A stretch of DNA of 64,000 bases, taken from positions 1,675,501-1,739,500 of the forward strand of contig JALIRH010000010.1 in NCBI GenBank assembly GCA_023055505.1, written 5' to 3'. The DNA comes from Callipepla californica brunnescens. Lineage: Eukaryota; Chordata; Aves; Galliformes; Odontophoridae. Shown piece after piece: positions 1 through 13,300 of this stretch; the first letter of the stretch is position 1; the number at the start of each line of letters is the position of its first letter. The notes beneath the pieces are model-generated. The model did not search any database. It was given only the letters and a program-made list of their open reading frames with translations, and was not told the DNA's origin. The position numbers and the translations under genes were made by a program.

Positions 1-1780
1 GATCACCATGCAATCATGCAATTTAAGGAAGACAAAGCTATTTCAAAACATTGTTCACCTTCTCTTTTAGAAAATGATTTTTTTTAAGAAACAAACTTAT
101 TAATGAACCTTAGATTTATGCTTAAGAATCAGGATGTGCATTGAAGTTTCTTTCATACTTTACTTCTCAGTAATGTGAAACATTCACCGCACAGAGTCAC
201 TCCTTAGCAACACTGAAGAAGACATTTCAACTGACTGAAGACAGATTAGAGCTATTAATTGGTATCCATTGTGTCAGGGTGAGTACCAAGTCAGAATTCA
301 GAATTTAGGTACGCAACATTTCAGGAGAACTTCCTGAATTCTGAACAGTGCTTCCATCCTATCCCAAAACAGAGATGTGGCTCTGATTGACAGAAATTTC
401 ATCCTGAACTTGAAAAATGTCAATATTTTGACTGTTTCTCATTAGTGGACTTGATTTATTAAAATCACACTCATACAAGGGGACTTGCATATACATCTAA
501 AACATCATTCATGAAGACATAAGTGTATATGCATGTGTATGAAGGTTTTGTCTTCTGCAACTCACTGTTACCATCTACTAAACAGTTTACAATAATAGAA
601 ATGTCTATAGGCATTTCTACGTTTCTGTGCATTACTGGAAACAGTGTTATTTTAATGTCAACCTCTTAACTGAACAGGCAAAATTAGCAACTTTTCTCGT
701 CATTTAAAGCTCTGTACGGCTCTATCCTGGGCTAAGCACGGCCAAAACAATTCAGCAGTTTCGTTTGATGCTGCAGTGCCCTCTGGTGGAACAAGCTTAA
801 GGCAAGACCAAGTAAAAGTCCACCCATTGCAAAATAGAGTGCCAACTTTAAAGTTACTTTTCATTCACGAATATGTGGTACCTTATATAAAGGGTAAGTA
901 TGCTTTTGATCTCTATCATACACTAAGGCTCCTTTTCCTGTAGGGAAGCCACCTCGTGTTGGCAGTTACCAGGACACTAACTGCCTCAGGAGTTTTTAAA
1001 ATAATTTTCTATGAAGGAACCTAATTTCCAATTCCACCTACACTGCCAGCAGGATCTCACACTAACTGTACACCAAGCTGGTCAGATGGGAGAAAGCTTC
1101 AGTTCAGGTGCATCACCAGCGTGCTGTCATGCCATGCCAGTGCCCAGCCTGCACCCAGATCATGCTTCAGTCAGGACTGAGAGGTACCCAGCCGGCATTG
1201 TATCTTGATTCAGAGATCTTGAAAGGCATGAGACTAAATTCTCCAAGGTGCAGACTAAATTCTGCAAGGGTGTATTTAAGGAGTACAACAGAATCACACA
1301 TTAAAATTAATGTTGTGGATGTGGCTGTGAGAGCAACTTTAACATTGCTTGCCTTGCTTTTATAACATGTGAGGACTGTCCAAAAACAGTTATGAAGATA
1401 TCATCACACAGACCATAGCCATAACCCAAGTCAGTCAGGTACTTAATGTAAGGAAAAATTAGGAAGTAAAGGGTGCAGCAAGAAAATGAGCCAACAAGAA
1501 AATATCAGAATTAAAGATTAAGCATTATGGAAAGGGAAAAACAAACACACAAAAAACAACAGAAAAATAATGTGCAAGAAGAATAGGAAAGCAGAATAAT
1601 TATGTGATATTATGTTATTATATATATTATAACATATTATATTATCCAAATAATCTGCTTAGCTGAAAACGTTTATTTTACAGATATTACTAGTGATATG
1701 TACTGAAGCAATACATAACTGCCACAAATACTAACAACAATGAAAGCATTTATCTTGTAAGATACTATTAATATTCTTAC
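1..1780 (-). other. DYNC1I2: DYNC1I2 intron (3' part off window)
   Basis: Downstream of the donor at 1780. AT-rich, with an AT palindromic patch near 1,611-1,645. The notable element is a CTCF-like site at 776-789, listed separately. No exon was found here. Confidence 0.8.
776..789 (-). promoter_or_regulatory. CTCF-like binding site
   Basis: On the minus strand the bases read CCACCAGAGGGCAC, matching every position of the core consensus CCASYAGRKGGCRS. It lies in a DYNC1I2 intron. Confidence 0.6.
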
Positions 1781-3487
<1,707 letters not shown>

Positions 3488-4129
3488 TCACAGGAAAACT
3501 GCTGTTGTTAATGTAACTATGCTACAGACAAAACAGCGATAAGTCCTGAAATCACAACTGAAGTTACATTCCTATTTTCACACTTTGCAGATTTTTGCTG
3601 CTAAAATGATAGGTTTAAACAGACAGAAGGATGACAAGGTGACAGTACCTTTTCCTAATGTATTTCTGAAGCTTTCAAGAGGCACCGCTTTGAATGATAC
3701 AGGGAAATATGAAGATGGGGTTATATGAAGTTACACAGAATTCCATACAGCCCCAGAGCCAGCTGTGGTATTTGCACACAGCAAACTGTAAGAAGGTTGA
3801 TCGCATATGTTTTTACTTTTCACTGCACTCAAGCAATGACATTTTATAACCTAGCAGGATGAAAGAAATGTATCCTGCTAGACGTGCTCGCAGGAGCCAA
3901 AACACCAACCTAATGAAAGATTTAGGAGCATAACTGCAAATGGCGAGGCAAAGTAGGTACTGGAGGGACGGCCAAACCATCCCGTGAAGTATGCGCATTG
4001 CTGATCTTTTTGTCTTTCATTTACAGATCTTGTGTATGCCGCTAAGAAATGGGTGGGGCTTTCAATGACAGAAATTCTGCCGAACACTTGTTAGGTAAGT
4101 AATTTGATTAAGCACGAGTGGGAAAGCCA

Positions 4130-4870
4130 GGCACGAACAAAAGCAGACAAAACTGGGACCCCTTCAGGAGGTGACAATTCAGAGGACGGGCTGAAGAAGC
4201 CGTGTGAGCGGGCAGGGCCGGCAGCACCTTCATTCTCCTGCTCAGTAACCAAAGTGCAGGAGTGGCTCTGGCACGGCTGGGCGACGAGCATCGGCGACAC
4301 GACCATCCGCACACGCACAACGAGAATCCCAAGCGTTCGCACAGCACAGCTAAGGGCCGAACCCTAGAGCACGCGTCGGCAGCTTTTCAGCCGCAGCATT
4401 TAAGCACTAACAGCTCCATAACAATGCACCTCCGGCGCCGCGCAGCCCACACCCAACGCTGCCCCGGGGCCGCGTTCCGCTCCCAGGCCTCATTCGCGGC
4501 CCTTAGCTCGGCCCAGCGCCCGCTCCACAAAGAAGCTGACAGGCGGCGGCCTACGGCGGGCGCGGGGACTTACGGCAGCTGCGGCAGGACGCGGAGGCTG
4601 CGACGCGACGGGGAGCGATCGGAAGAATTCACTCGGGAACGGGACGCGAGAGGGCACGGCCGCTTCCGGCAGCCTCAACGCCGCGCCCCTGCAGCCCAGC
4701 GCGGCGACGCGGATGCCACAGCGACACCGCCCCGCACGCAGCGCCGCAACGCGTCAGCGGCGCCGGGCGGGCGGAGAGCACGATGGGAGATGCAGTGCTG
4801 AGCGGGCGGAGCGGCTCGCGGAGCCTGACAGGCGGGTGTGAGGTGAGCTGCCTGTAGGACTGAGGAAGCG
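4130..4870. promoter_or_regulatory. CpG-island promoter of DYNC1I2
   Basis: GC- and CpG-dense block in AT-rich surroundings, covering the untranslated exon 1. It carries an ETS-type core (GCTTCCGGC at 4662-4670) and a ZNF143/THAP11-like element TGGGAGATGCAGT at 4784-4796, and has no TATA box. A possible donor AG|GTGAGC on the plus strand at 4842/4843 would suit a divergent non-coding transcript. Several long open frames here are a by-product of high GC, not genes. Confidence 0.8.
4574..4780 (-). other. DYNC1I2: DYNC1I2 untranslated exon 1 (5' end approximate)
   Basis: A consensus donor GCC|GTAAGT on the minus strand ends an exon at 4574, inside the CpG island and about 1.15 kb upstream of the first coding exon. 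Mammalian DYNC1I2 also has a non-coding first exon. The transcription start cannot be read from sequence; 4,650-4,780 is a guess from the island and the motifs there. Confidence 0.6.
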
Positions 4871-7129
4871 GTAGCTTTTAAGGGCTTAGTGTGCTGGGTC
4901 TGGGGTGAACGCAGCCTAGCAAAGGCCTGAGCACCTGCCCTAGCCTAACAGTTGTGTCTCCAGACGAACAGAATTAGTGTATTGCTGTGCAGATATTTTG
5001 ATACCTGCGAAGAAATGGGAAGCATGAATTTGGTCTGTGCTGCAGGCAGGCGGGAATCCAAACTTAATACAGCAAGTCACCAGTCAGTTCAGAAGAGCCT
5101 CTACTTGTGTCTTTTGGAGAACATAGCTTCCGTGCTGCCTGAATTAGGAGAAGGGTGGGCAGCAAAGGGAGTGGGCCATCGATAAGCCTTGTCACCCTGC
5201 TGGGCTGCCAGGGAGCAGCGCTGACCTGCTGCAGAGCAGGAGCTCCAGAGCTATGCTGGAGAGAGTGGTTCCTTCCTAAGTATCTGCCGTCACTGTGATG
5301 GCCTCTAGCGGTATGAGAGAATGGGAGAAGGCAGCTGGCCTACCTTCCATTGAGAAAATCAGGCTCCATTTTAATTTTCTCCATCTTACAGACTCCGTGG
5401 GCTTAGAATAATCAGGAAGATCTCGTCCCATAATGTAAAAATATAACTTTTCTATTATCATTACAGTAGTCTGTGCTTTTCCCTCAGAAAAGTGCAGCAC
5501 CATTAATATAGGTTTCTCTCTGCCCTTCTCCCCCATCTCCTATTCCTTCTAGAGGGACATATTTTGCTCCTGTTGTGTCAGAATAAGGTGATGGTGAATG
5601 ATGGGTTCTTTCTAAGATGTGAACGCTTTTGCAATCTGATAACCTTTGGCACAAAACACATACATGAGTGAATGGTCCAGCACTTAAGAGTGATTCACTA
5701 CTAAGCATTATAGAAAATAGGTTTACCAGCTGAAAAATTTCAAGGCAAGTTTTCCTCCTTCAGTGTGGTACGTGTACGGTGCTCTCATTTTTTTTCTATT
5801 ATGTGGTTAAGAAGAGAGGAGATAATGAGAGCTTCTTAAGGGATCCTGTAATGCACCAACACCTGCACTAGTTCTAATGGTTTTAAGAGAGAGTATGAAA
5901 ACTGCCAAGAGATCAGCCACAGGGAACTATTTTTGGATGTGTTGTACACCAGGCTGTATTCTTCCCTCAGTCTGTGCACCGTATTCCCATTAACATTTAC
6001 AGAAGTTTGGCGTGATCGTCAGAGTGAGAGTACACTCGTGTATTTGTTAAAGTGATAACAGAGTCCTTTTTTTTTAAGTATTGCATTAGTGTCATTAACC
6101 AAAAAGATAATAGCATTAATGAAAAGGGAGTAAGCGTTCACTTCTTTTCAGGGAGTTTTTAAAATCTTTAAGAATACAATTGTTTTTCTTAATGTAAGCC
6201 AAAGAACATACGTTATGTAATCTTAAAAGGCACACTGAAACACTTAATTTTACAAAAAATGGATGCAGTTCTCATCCTTTGATGTCAAAATACATAATTC
6301 TAGAAATGTGTAATAATTCATTGTTTACAGATGAAGTCAGAAAGGTAAAAAAAAAAACAAACTAGATAACAAGACCACAAGGTGTAGAATTCTGAGTTCC
6401 AAGCTTCTGAGATGGCTTCTTCAGTAACTGGTGTTGAAAAAAAATGACTTACAGTTAACTCTTCACAACATCACATTCATTTGGGGGTGAGCTGAGAGCT
6501 CACTAGCAGCAGTGTTGGTGCCACAGAGTGTTTACTGTTAATAACAATGTAAATCAGGTTTGTTGGTTTTTAGGGGTCTTTAAAAGCAACTTGCTGATGT
6601 TTTGGAAGAATGTCTGAAAAAGTTATGTGGAGGTAAACTATAAAGCTAATATGCAAGCAGCATTTTTTTTTTTTTTTGCATATTCCTCATAACATCTGCC
6701 TTTTTAACTGAAATAAACCTTTGCTTTTAGTAAAAGTGACAAGATTGTAGATAGGTGGAGATGGATATTGTGTTAACAGGACCCAGGGTGCCACGCCTTG
6801 TGTATAACATATGCAAGCAGTAAGGAGATAATGCAGTAAATCTCTTCTAATCATGGCTGCAGCCAACTTCCTTTTTGTGAGCACCCAGCTGGGATGTATC
6901 ACAGGTGGCAGATGGAGTACAGTGAGAAGGGATCAGGTAGCAGGGGTATGTTCCACCTCCCGAACTGCTCTGCCAAGTTTTAGCCCTTCTCTGGCTGAAT
7001 ATTTACCAGAGTATTATAGAATTTAATCCTTCTTGTGCTAGCAGGGGTGTTTAGGCTGCATGCATTTGGCATGTCTGCAATGGGATTCCCTACAACTCTG
7101 ATGTAGTGGAAATGCTAAGTCATGTCCTG
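4871..7129. other. Intergenic, no gene seen
   Basis: AT-rich sequence upstream of DYNC1I2 with scattered short open frames, none resembling a known protein, and T/A homopolymers such as 6,662-6,678. No recognised repeat. Confidence 0.6.
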
Positions 7130-7330
7130 AACCAGTGATTGAGCACCTGGTGGGAAGGCAGGGCCAACCCAGGGAGCTCAGGTGCATGCAATGAACCTGA
7201 GTGACTGGAAAGGGTGCAGTCAGGATCCACCCCTTCCCAGACCTCGTTTAAGGGTTGGCAGTGGAGGCGAGGCTATCTTGTTGGAGGTCTCTGCTTGCCT
7301 GAGGTTTTCCAAAGGTAAGCAGCTTCTTTC
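7130..7330 (+). other. Unidentified GC-richer block, possible LTR or other interspersed repeat
   Basis: About 200 bp whose composition differs from the flanks (for example GGTGGGAAGGCAGGGCC and CCACCCCTTCCCAGACC). It has a TATA-like GTTTAAGG at 7246-7253, followed about 60 nt later by a good donor CCAAAG|GTAAGC ending at 7315. This promoter-plus-donor arrangement suits a solo LTR or lncRNA promoter, but I cannot name the family. Confidence 0.3.
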
Positions 7331-10300
7331 CTTTGTTTCCTGGCTGTTGTATTTGGGCTTACTCTTACTTGCTTCACCATGGTACTTTACTATTCTGCTC
7401 TTCTTGCTGTGTTTTCCGTTATGTTGTAGCGTTACGTCTGTTATCAGTTTTTATTTTGAAAAATCAGCTGGTTGTCAATTAACAATGTTGTAGCTGAGCT
7501 GTATTGGAAATAGAATTTGATTTTTGGTGTATTTAAGATATGTTAATGCTAGTCAATAGAGATCTGTGTATCAGTCTGTGTTCCTCTGAGAAAGTATTAA
7601 TGTATATATATTTGAAGTTCAAACTGCTTATATAAATATAAAAGTGTTCTGAGTGCTCACTTGACTACTTGCTGTTCTAGGGTTAATGTTTGGTTTTAAA
7701 GGGAACAGTGTTTCCCTTATAGACTGGTTCCTAGAAAAAAATGCATCATATTATCTTCACATCTCCCCTTCCCCTCTTTTTTTATTTATTTCTGTTTTGA
7801 AATCAGGATGAATTTGGATTTTCTACTTTACTTGAATAAATCCACGCTTGTCAAAGAGGTTTAGTGAAAGATCACAAGTCGTTTGGATTGTCTCTTGAGA
7901 AATAATCTGATTGGTGCAAATAGATTGGTTTTTAAAGAAAACTTTCAGAAAGAAAGCAATTTGATTGGGTGTGAATAGCATGTCCTTAATTGCATTCATA
8001 ATTTTCATTATGAAAGATGAGCCTGTTTGTGTGGGTGAAGTAGTCTGCAGGTTTGTTTTGTCTGTTTGCTGCTGGAATCTGTCTCAGGTGTTAAGGAAAT
8101 TAGATCTGTGTTACAGATGAGCTGCAATTCTGCTACAGCAGGTTGGAATATAGGTGATCTGTGGATGTTCTTTCTATGTCAAGGTTTGTGTAATGCTATG
8201 AGTACCAGAGGAGAGAACCTGCAAGTAGTCCTTGGCAGGAAATGCTGTCCTGTGAAACTGTGGTTTGGGATCTTCTTGTAGTGTTAGTGGTTTACGGTCA
8301 AACTCTTTTTCTGTGGGAAGAACTGAAGTCAATTCTTCAGCTACTTCAAACTTGCGGAAAAATATCTTTAAGGAATTTAAATTTCATTTAATTTTAATGA
8401 CATTAAAATTATTTTTCTAAGTATATTTTGTTTGTATTTTGCATATTTTAGTATTGTGTGGCAATGCTGGCAAGCTCTAGTATACATTTACAGATATACA
8501 TACAGGTTCTTATCCTATCTTACAGCTGTTTTGAAGATCAGTGGAAGTGTGCAATACTTAAGCAATACTCTAATCAGGAAGCTTATGTTTTGTTTCAGTG
8601 CAGTCACGTGGCACTGTATCTTGTTTTTCGTTTTGCAATATGTCGCTGCTGCTCAGAAATTAGGAAGGACATCCATTATGAATGCTTTCTCACTCCATTG
8701 CCTGTGTCTACAGATATGTGATAATGATTGGATATTCATTATTTGCACCAGTTTAGATTTCAAGGTGAAGTAGTATAAATGGTGAGCCACTAGATATTAC
8801 TGTTTTATATTTACTGACAAGTCAATCATCTTGAGAAAATTCCTTTTGTGAGGAAGGAATTAATGTGATAAAAACTCATTCAAAAATTAATCATTTTCCC
8901 AAATTTTGTTCTTGGGGTGTCCTAATTTACGGTGTTTTTACATCAAGATGGAGAGAAGTTTTTTATCAGCAGTAGCTTTTGCTACTGATCCCTCTGTTAC
9001 TGGCAAGTCTTCAGTTCCTTATTCTCAGTTGCTTAAGGTATATTTCAGTAATAGTATTTCTTGCAGCAGTGTGAACTGATGTTTGAAAGGGTGCTTTTTG
9101 AATGAAAGGCACAATACGTAATTTTGAACGTAGGTGAAATCATGTCTGTGTGGTATAGATCATAACTTCTTTACTAATGAAGAAATCAACAACTAATTCT
9201 TATCCTGTATGATCTGAGTCTTCCATCCTCTCACATTCCCCAAGCTGGCTGGTGTATCCACATGCCATGCATATAAAGAAAGGATGACAAATGTTATCTG
9301 GGGTTTTATGGAAGTTAACACCAAATCAGGGTTGCATAGATATTCACGTGATTGTTAAGAATTGTCCTTCCAAGTCCTAGTTCTGTGAATAAAAAAAAAA
9401 AAACAACAACAACAACAAAAACAGCGTGTGAATGTTATGTGATGTTTCTTATTTAAATAAACCAATACAAGTAAACATTTAAAATGTCTGGAAATCCTCA
9501 CGTTTCTGTGGCTAAATGGTAACCTTCTGCCTTCTGTGATGGAAATTTATATGGGCCAATGTTTGAACTCATGAAATGTACTATAGTGAATTTCATACTT
9601 GCATCCACTGAGAAGGCAAATTACTTTTCATAGAAGAGGATCAAAAGCGTCAGAGCAGATATGTAGTGTTAATAATAGGAGGTGGGACAGGAGGGTAGGA
9701 GAACTGATGGGACACTTACGGTTCAAGGGATTCAGCACTTCTGCGCTGGAAAAAATGTAAATGATGTCACCCTTATCTCCTAGTGCAGAGTTATCAGGCA
9801 GACATCACTAAGTGCATCATATAACTGGCATTAAAATGACTGAAATGTTATTTCCCTCTATTTCCCTCCTTTTGGGAACCTTACAATATTTCATTGGAAA
9901 TGGAAGAAAAAAGCCAGATATAATGGTGCAAGGAGCAAAGAACTGGCTGCAGTCTTAATGCTGGATTTTTGCTGTTCTATCCCAAAGCTAATTGAAATCC
10001 AAGATGTAATAAGGCACTGACAAATCATTTCTGCCCCACTGAAAATGTCATCTTTCTATTGAACATTTCCCTTGTAAATCCCCTCTGCAGTAGGAAAAAA
10101 TTTTGCATTTGAATCAAGAAGGTTACTACTTTGGATCAGGTGATACGGTGTACACTGCTGTTGCCTTTAGATGAAATTGATCCTTTACTGTGTGCTGTTC
10201 AGACTTACTCAGTGTAGGACTGATTTTTTTTTTATTTTTATTTTTTACTGCCTAATTATTGTAAATGAATTTGTAACTATAATGCTACAGTCACTCTTTG

Positions 10301-13300
10301 ATCTGTGGATATGTTGCTGTGACAGTTCACTTAAAAGCCAGTTATTCCCTGGCTAGCAATACCTTTTAAATATTCAGTTGTATTTCTTTAGTAAATAAAT
10401 TGCTGTGATCTCACTCTAATTTATTGATAATATATTTGATTGGTAGGATTGAACTTTTGATAACATTTTCCTCGCTTTTGCAGCAGTTAAACAATATTGA
10501 GTATAGTCATTCAGACTTGATTGAACAAACTTATTTCTTTGTATCTAGAGACTACTGTGAACAATGTATTCAACATTTTAGTGTTTTACTTATAAACAAT
10601 CTGAGAAGTACCTTAAAGCTGAATGGCAACTGCAGTGCGTTTTGTGTTCAGATCTTCAGTGTTAAAACTTCCTTTGCCTTTCTTTGAAAGTATCTTGTTA
10701 TTTTTTTGTATTGTAAATTGTTGTATGTGCATATTTGAAGAGTATATTTTTGTAATGTTTTCATTTCACTGCATGCATGTGAGTCTTGTCCAAAAAAGCA
10801 CACAACAAAAACAATAAAAAAAAAAAAAGGGAAGAGGTATCTGGTATGAAAGGGATAGCACCTGGTCTCTGCAAGTATGAACCTGTTCTGTTTAACTGAT
10901 GGAGACTTCACTGCTGACTGAAGTGAAGCAGGATCAAGTCCACAACTTTCTGAAAATGAATTAAGTGAATTCCTAGCAGCATTTCATGCTTTTGGAAATT
11001 TCTCTGTAAATTACTATTGGAAGGCAGCCTGTTAAGCAGTGGAGTTCATCTTTAAATAAACTGAACAACACTGTGTAAAATGAATGGAAGTATCTAACTT
11101 TTTCTGGCTTTTTTTATTTATCTAAAAATACTTATTCATAGACATTTGTCAAATTCCCTTGTTTTATTTACTGAAACATACAGGGCTTATATGTCAATGT
11201 GGCTCTTAATGTATTTGAATTATTTCTGTGCTGTGAAGAATAATGCTAGGAAGCTGAGAGATTAGAGATTGCTGTATTGAGCATTTGTCTGAAATAAATT
11301 AAAAAGGATTTTTATGATTCTGTATCAATTGGAAATTCTGTTTGGGTAAGAAAGTGTTGGATATGCTTTAGGAGTTTCATAACCAATACTAAACTTGTCA
11401 GTCTAGTTACAGTGAATTACCTAAAATTTTCTGATAAAGGAAGACTAAGCAATTTTTATTATAAAATCTGTGGCTTATTCTGTTTAGGATTTATTCTCAA
11501 TCTTCTCTTGTTCACAGGATACTCGGTGATTTCTGAAGAGTGCGTAACACAGGCTGGCAAGTGGCACAAAGTAAGGTTTGCATAAACCAATTTTTCATTT
11601 CTTCTATCTTGATTTACTGTATTTCAGGGTCAGTAAGCTGTTTCCTTAAACTGCATTATTGTTAGATGTTTTATTGACCATGAGATTGTATGGTGCTATG
11701 TTATATATGATGATATCTTGTGCTATATTTACTTAGAAAATAGCATGTTGTTTGGAAATTTTGGCTGGCTTTCTAGCTTTTATAGATTTAAAATACAATC
11801 TTAACATCTATTTCAAGAACTTCAGATATAGTAACAATTGAGATAATACACTTACTGTAATATTAAATAAAATTATACAATGGAGGGAGTATATCAGTCC
11901 ATATGTATAGTACATAAACTTTCAATATCTGTATTGAATTATTTGTGATTATTTTAGAAATTCGGACAGTGAGTGTGGTCAAAGTATTCTCCAAATATCT
12001 TAATTTCAACCAGAGAGGATGCAAGCTTCATGAGGGATTTCTAAAGGAAAGTGCTATTTCAGTAGTTAATCATAAGGAAGGGCAGAATAGGAAATGAGAA
12101 TGGCAGTAAGGTGGTAATAAGTGACTATTTAGAAATGCAGCTATATCAGGATATGTTTGCCTCATCCTTAAAAACTGAGTACATTCTCTTCAAATGGGAA
12201 ATGGTAAGGTTAGGTCTTTATTCTGAGAACAAGCGTGACAAATACTAGCCTAGAAATAATTGTTTTGGAAAGTTATTTTAAGCTAATGAAAAGGTCATAC
12301 AATGGAGGTGCCATATCATCCATATAGCAGTAATAATATCTGGTAATGTAGAAGTGCATTCTGGCAAGAATAAATAATTTCAGATCTTGATATGCCAGTA
12401 TGAAATGCAGAAATATCTTCACAGGAGTAAATGTTAAATTGAGGTTTATTTCTACTTGTGAAGAATCCACTCCTCCAAGAAATTGAAATGTGGACAATTG
12501 CATCTGAAATTATTAGGGCTCCCCAGAGAGCTAGAAGGGAACCTGCAGGTTCTGTCATCAGTAGGCCAAAGATCTCTGCACTGTACTGTAATGCACAAAG
12601 GTGTGTGCTCCTTGGATTTCCTGTATACTCAAAGTACTTGCTTTAGAATACAGATCAGTCTTTAGTGTTCTGAGTTTTCTAAAGCTTTGGGTATGTTTGA
12701 ACATGGGAAAGAATTTCTGGTTTGCTAAACGTTTTCAAATAAAAACAAAAATACTGTTCTATTCTGAAGTAGGAATTAGTATGTAGGTAAGCAGAAGGTT
12801 CTAAAATGCTATCAAATATGTGAGCTTGCAATAATAGCAGTATCAACTGGAAGAGAAGGATAAGTATTCAAGGGAAAATATTTTATTTCATGTTTTGCTT
12901 TAAGTGAAAAGAGGCTATCCAAAGCAAATAACAGAAGGGCAGCTAGACTGGGTGTCAGGGGACTGAGGAAAGAGGAATTTTCTGAAGCCTCAGGATAGAG
13001 GTGTCAGATGCAAATCAGAACTGATTTTGCACTGAAGGACCTGTCAAAATGATGTTGCTAGGATATACTGATGCAGTAATATCCTATGTTGTGTATGTTG
13101 CAAACATGTTCCAGCAAAACACTTCAGAGGAAAGAACTTGTGGATAATGAGTTCGAGAGAGAAGATTTTTGCATACCTTGCTTAGTATGATTTCAAGTAT
13201 GGAAAGAATTGCTGGACAAGATGACAAAGTGGATACTTTTAGCAAGACTGTGTGAGTCAGAGACAATGTTAATAATGAACCTGTGATACCTGCCACAAAA

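Noticed and set aside
4262..4801. 179-codon plus-strand open frame in the DYNC1I2 island
   Set aside because: Arg/Ala-rich low-complexity product caused by high GC, overlapping the untranslated exon and promoter; no family motif.
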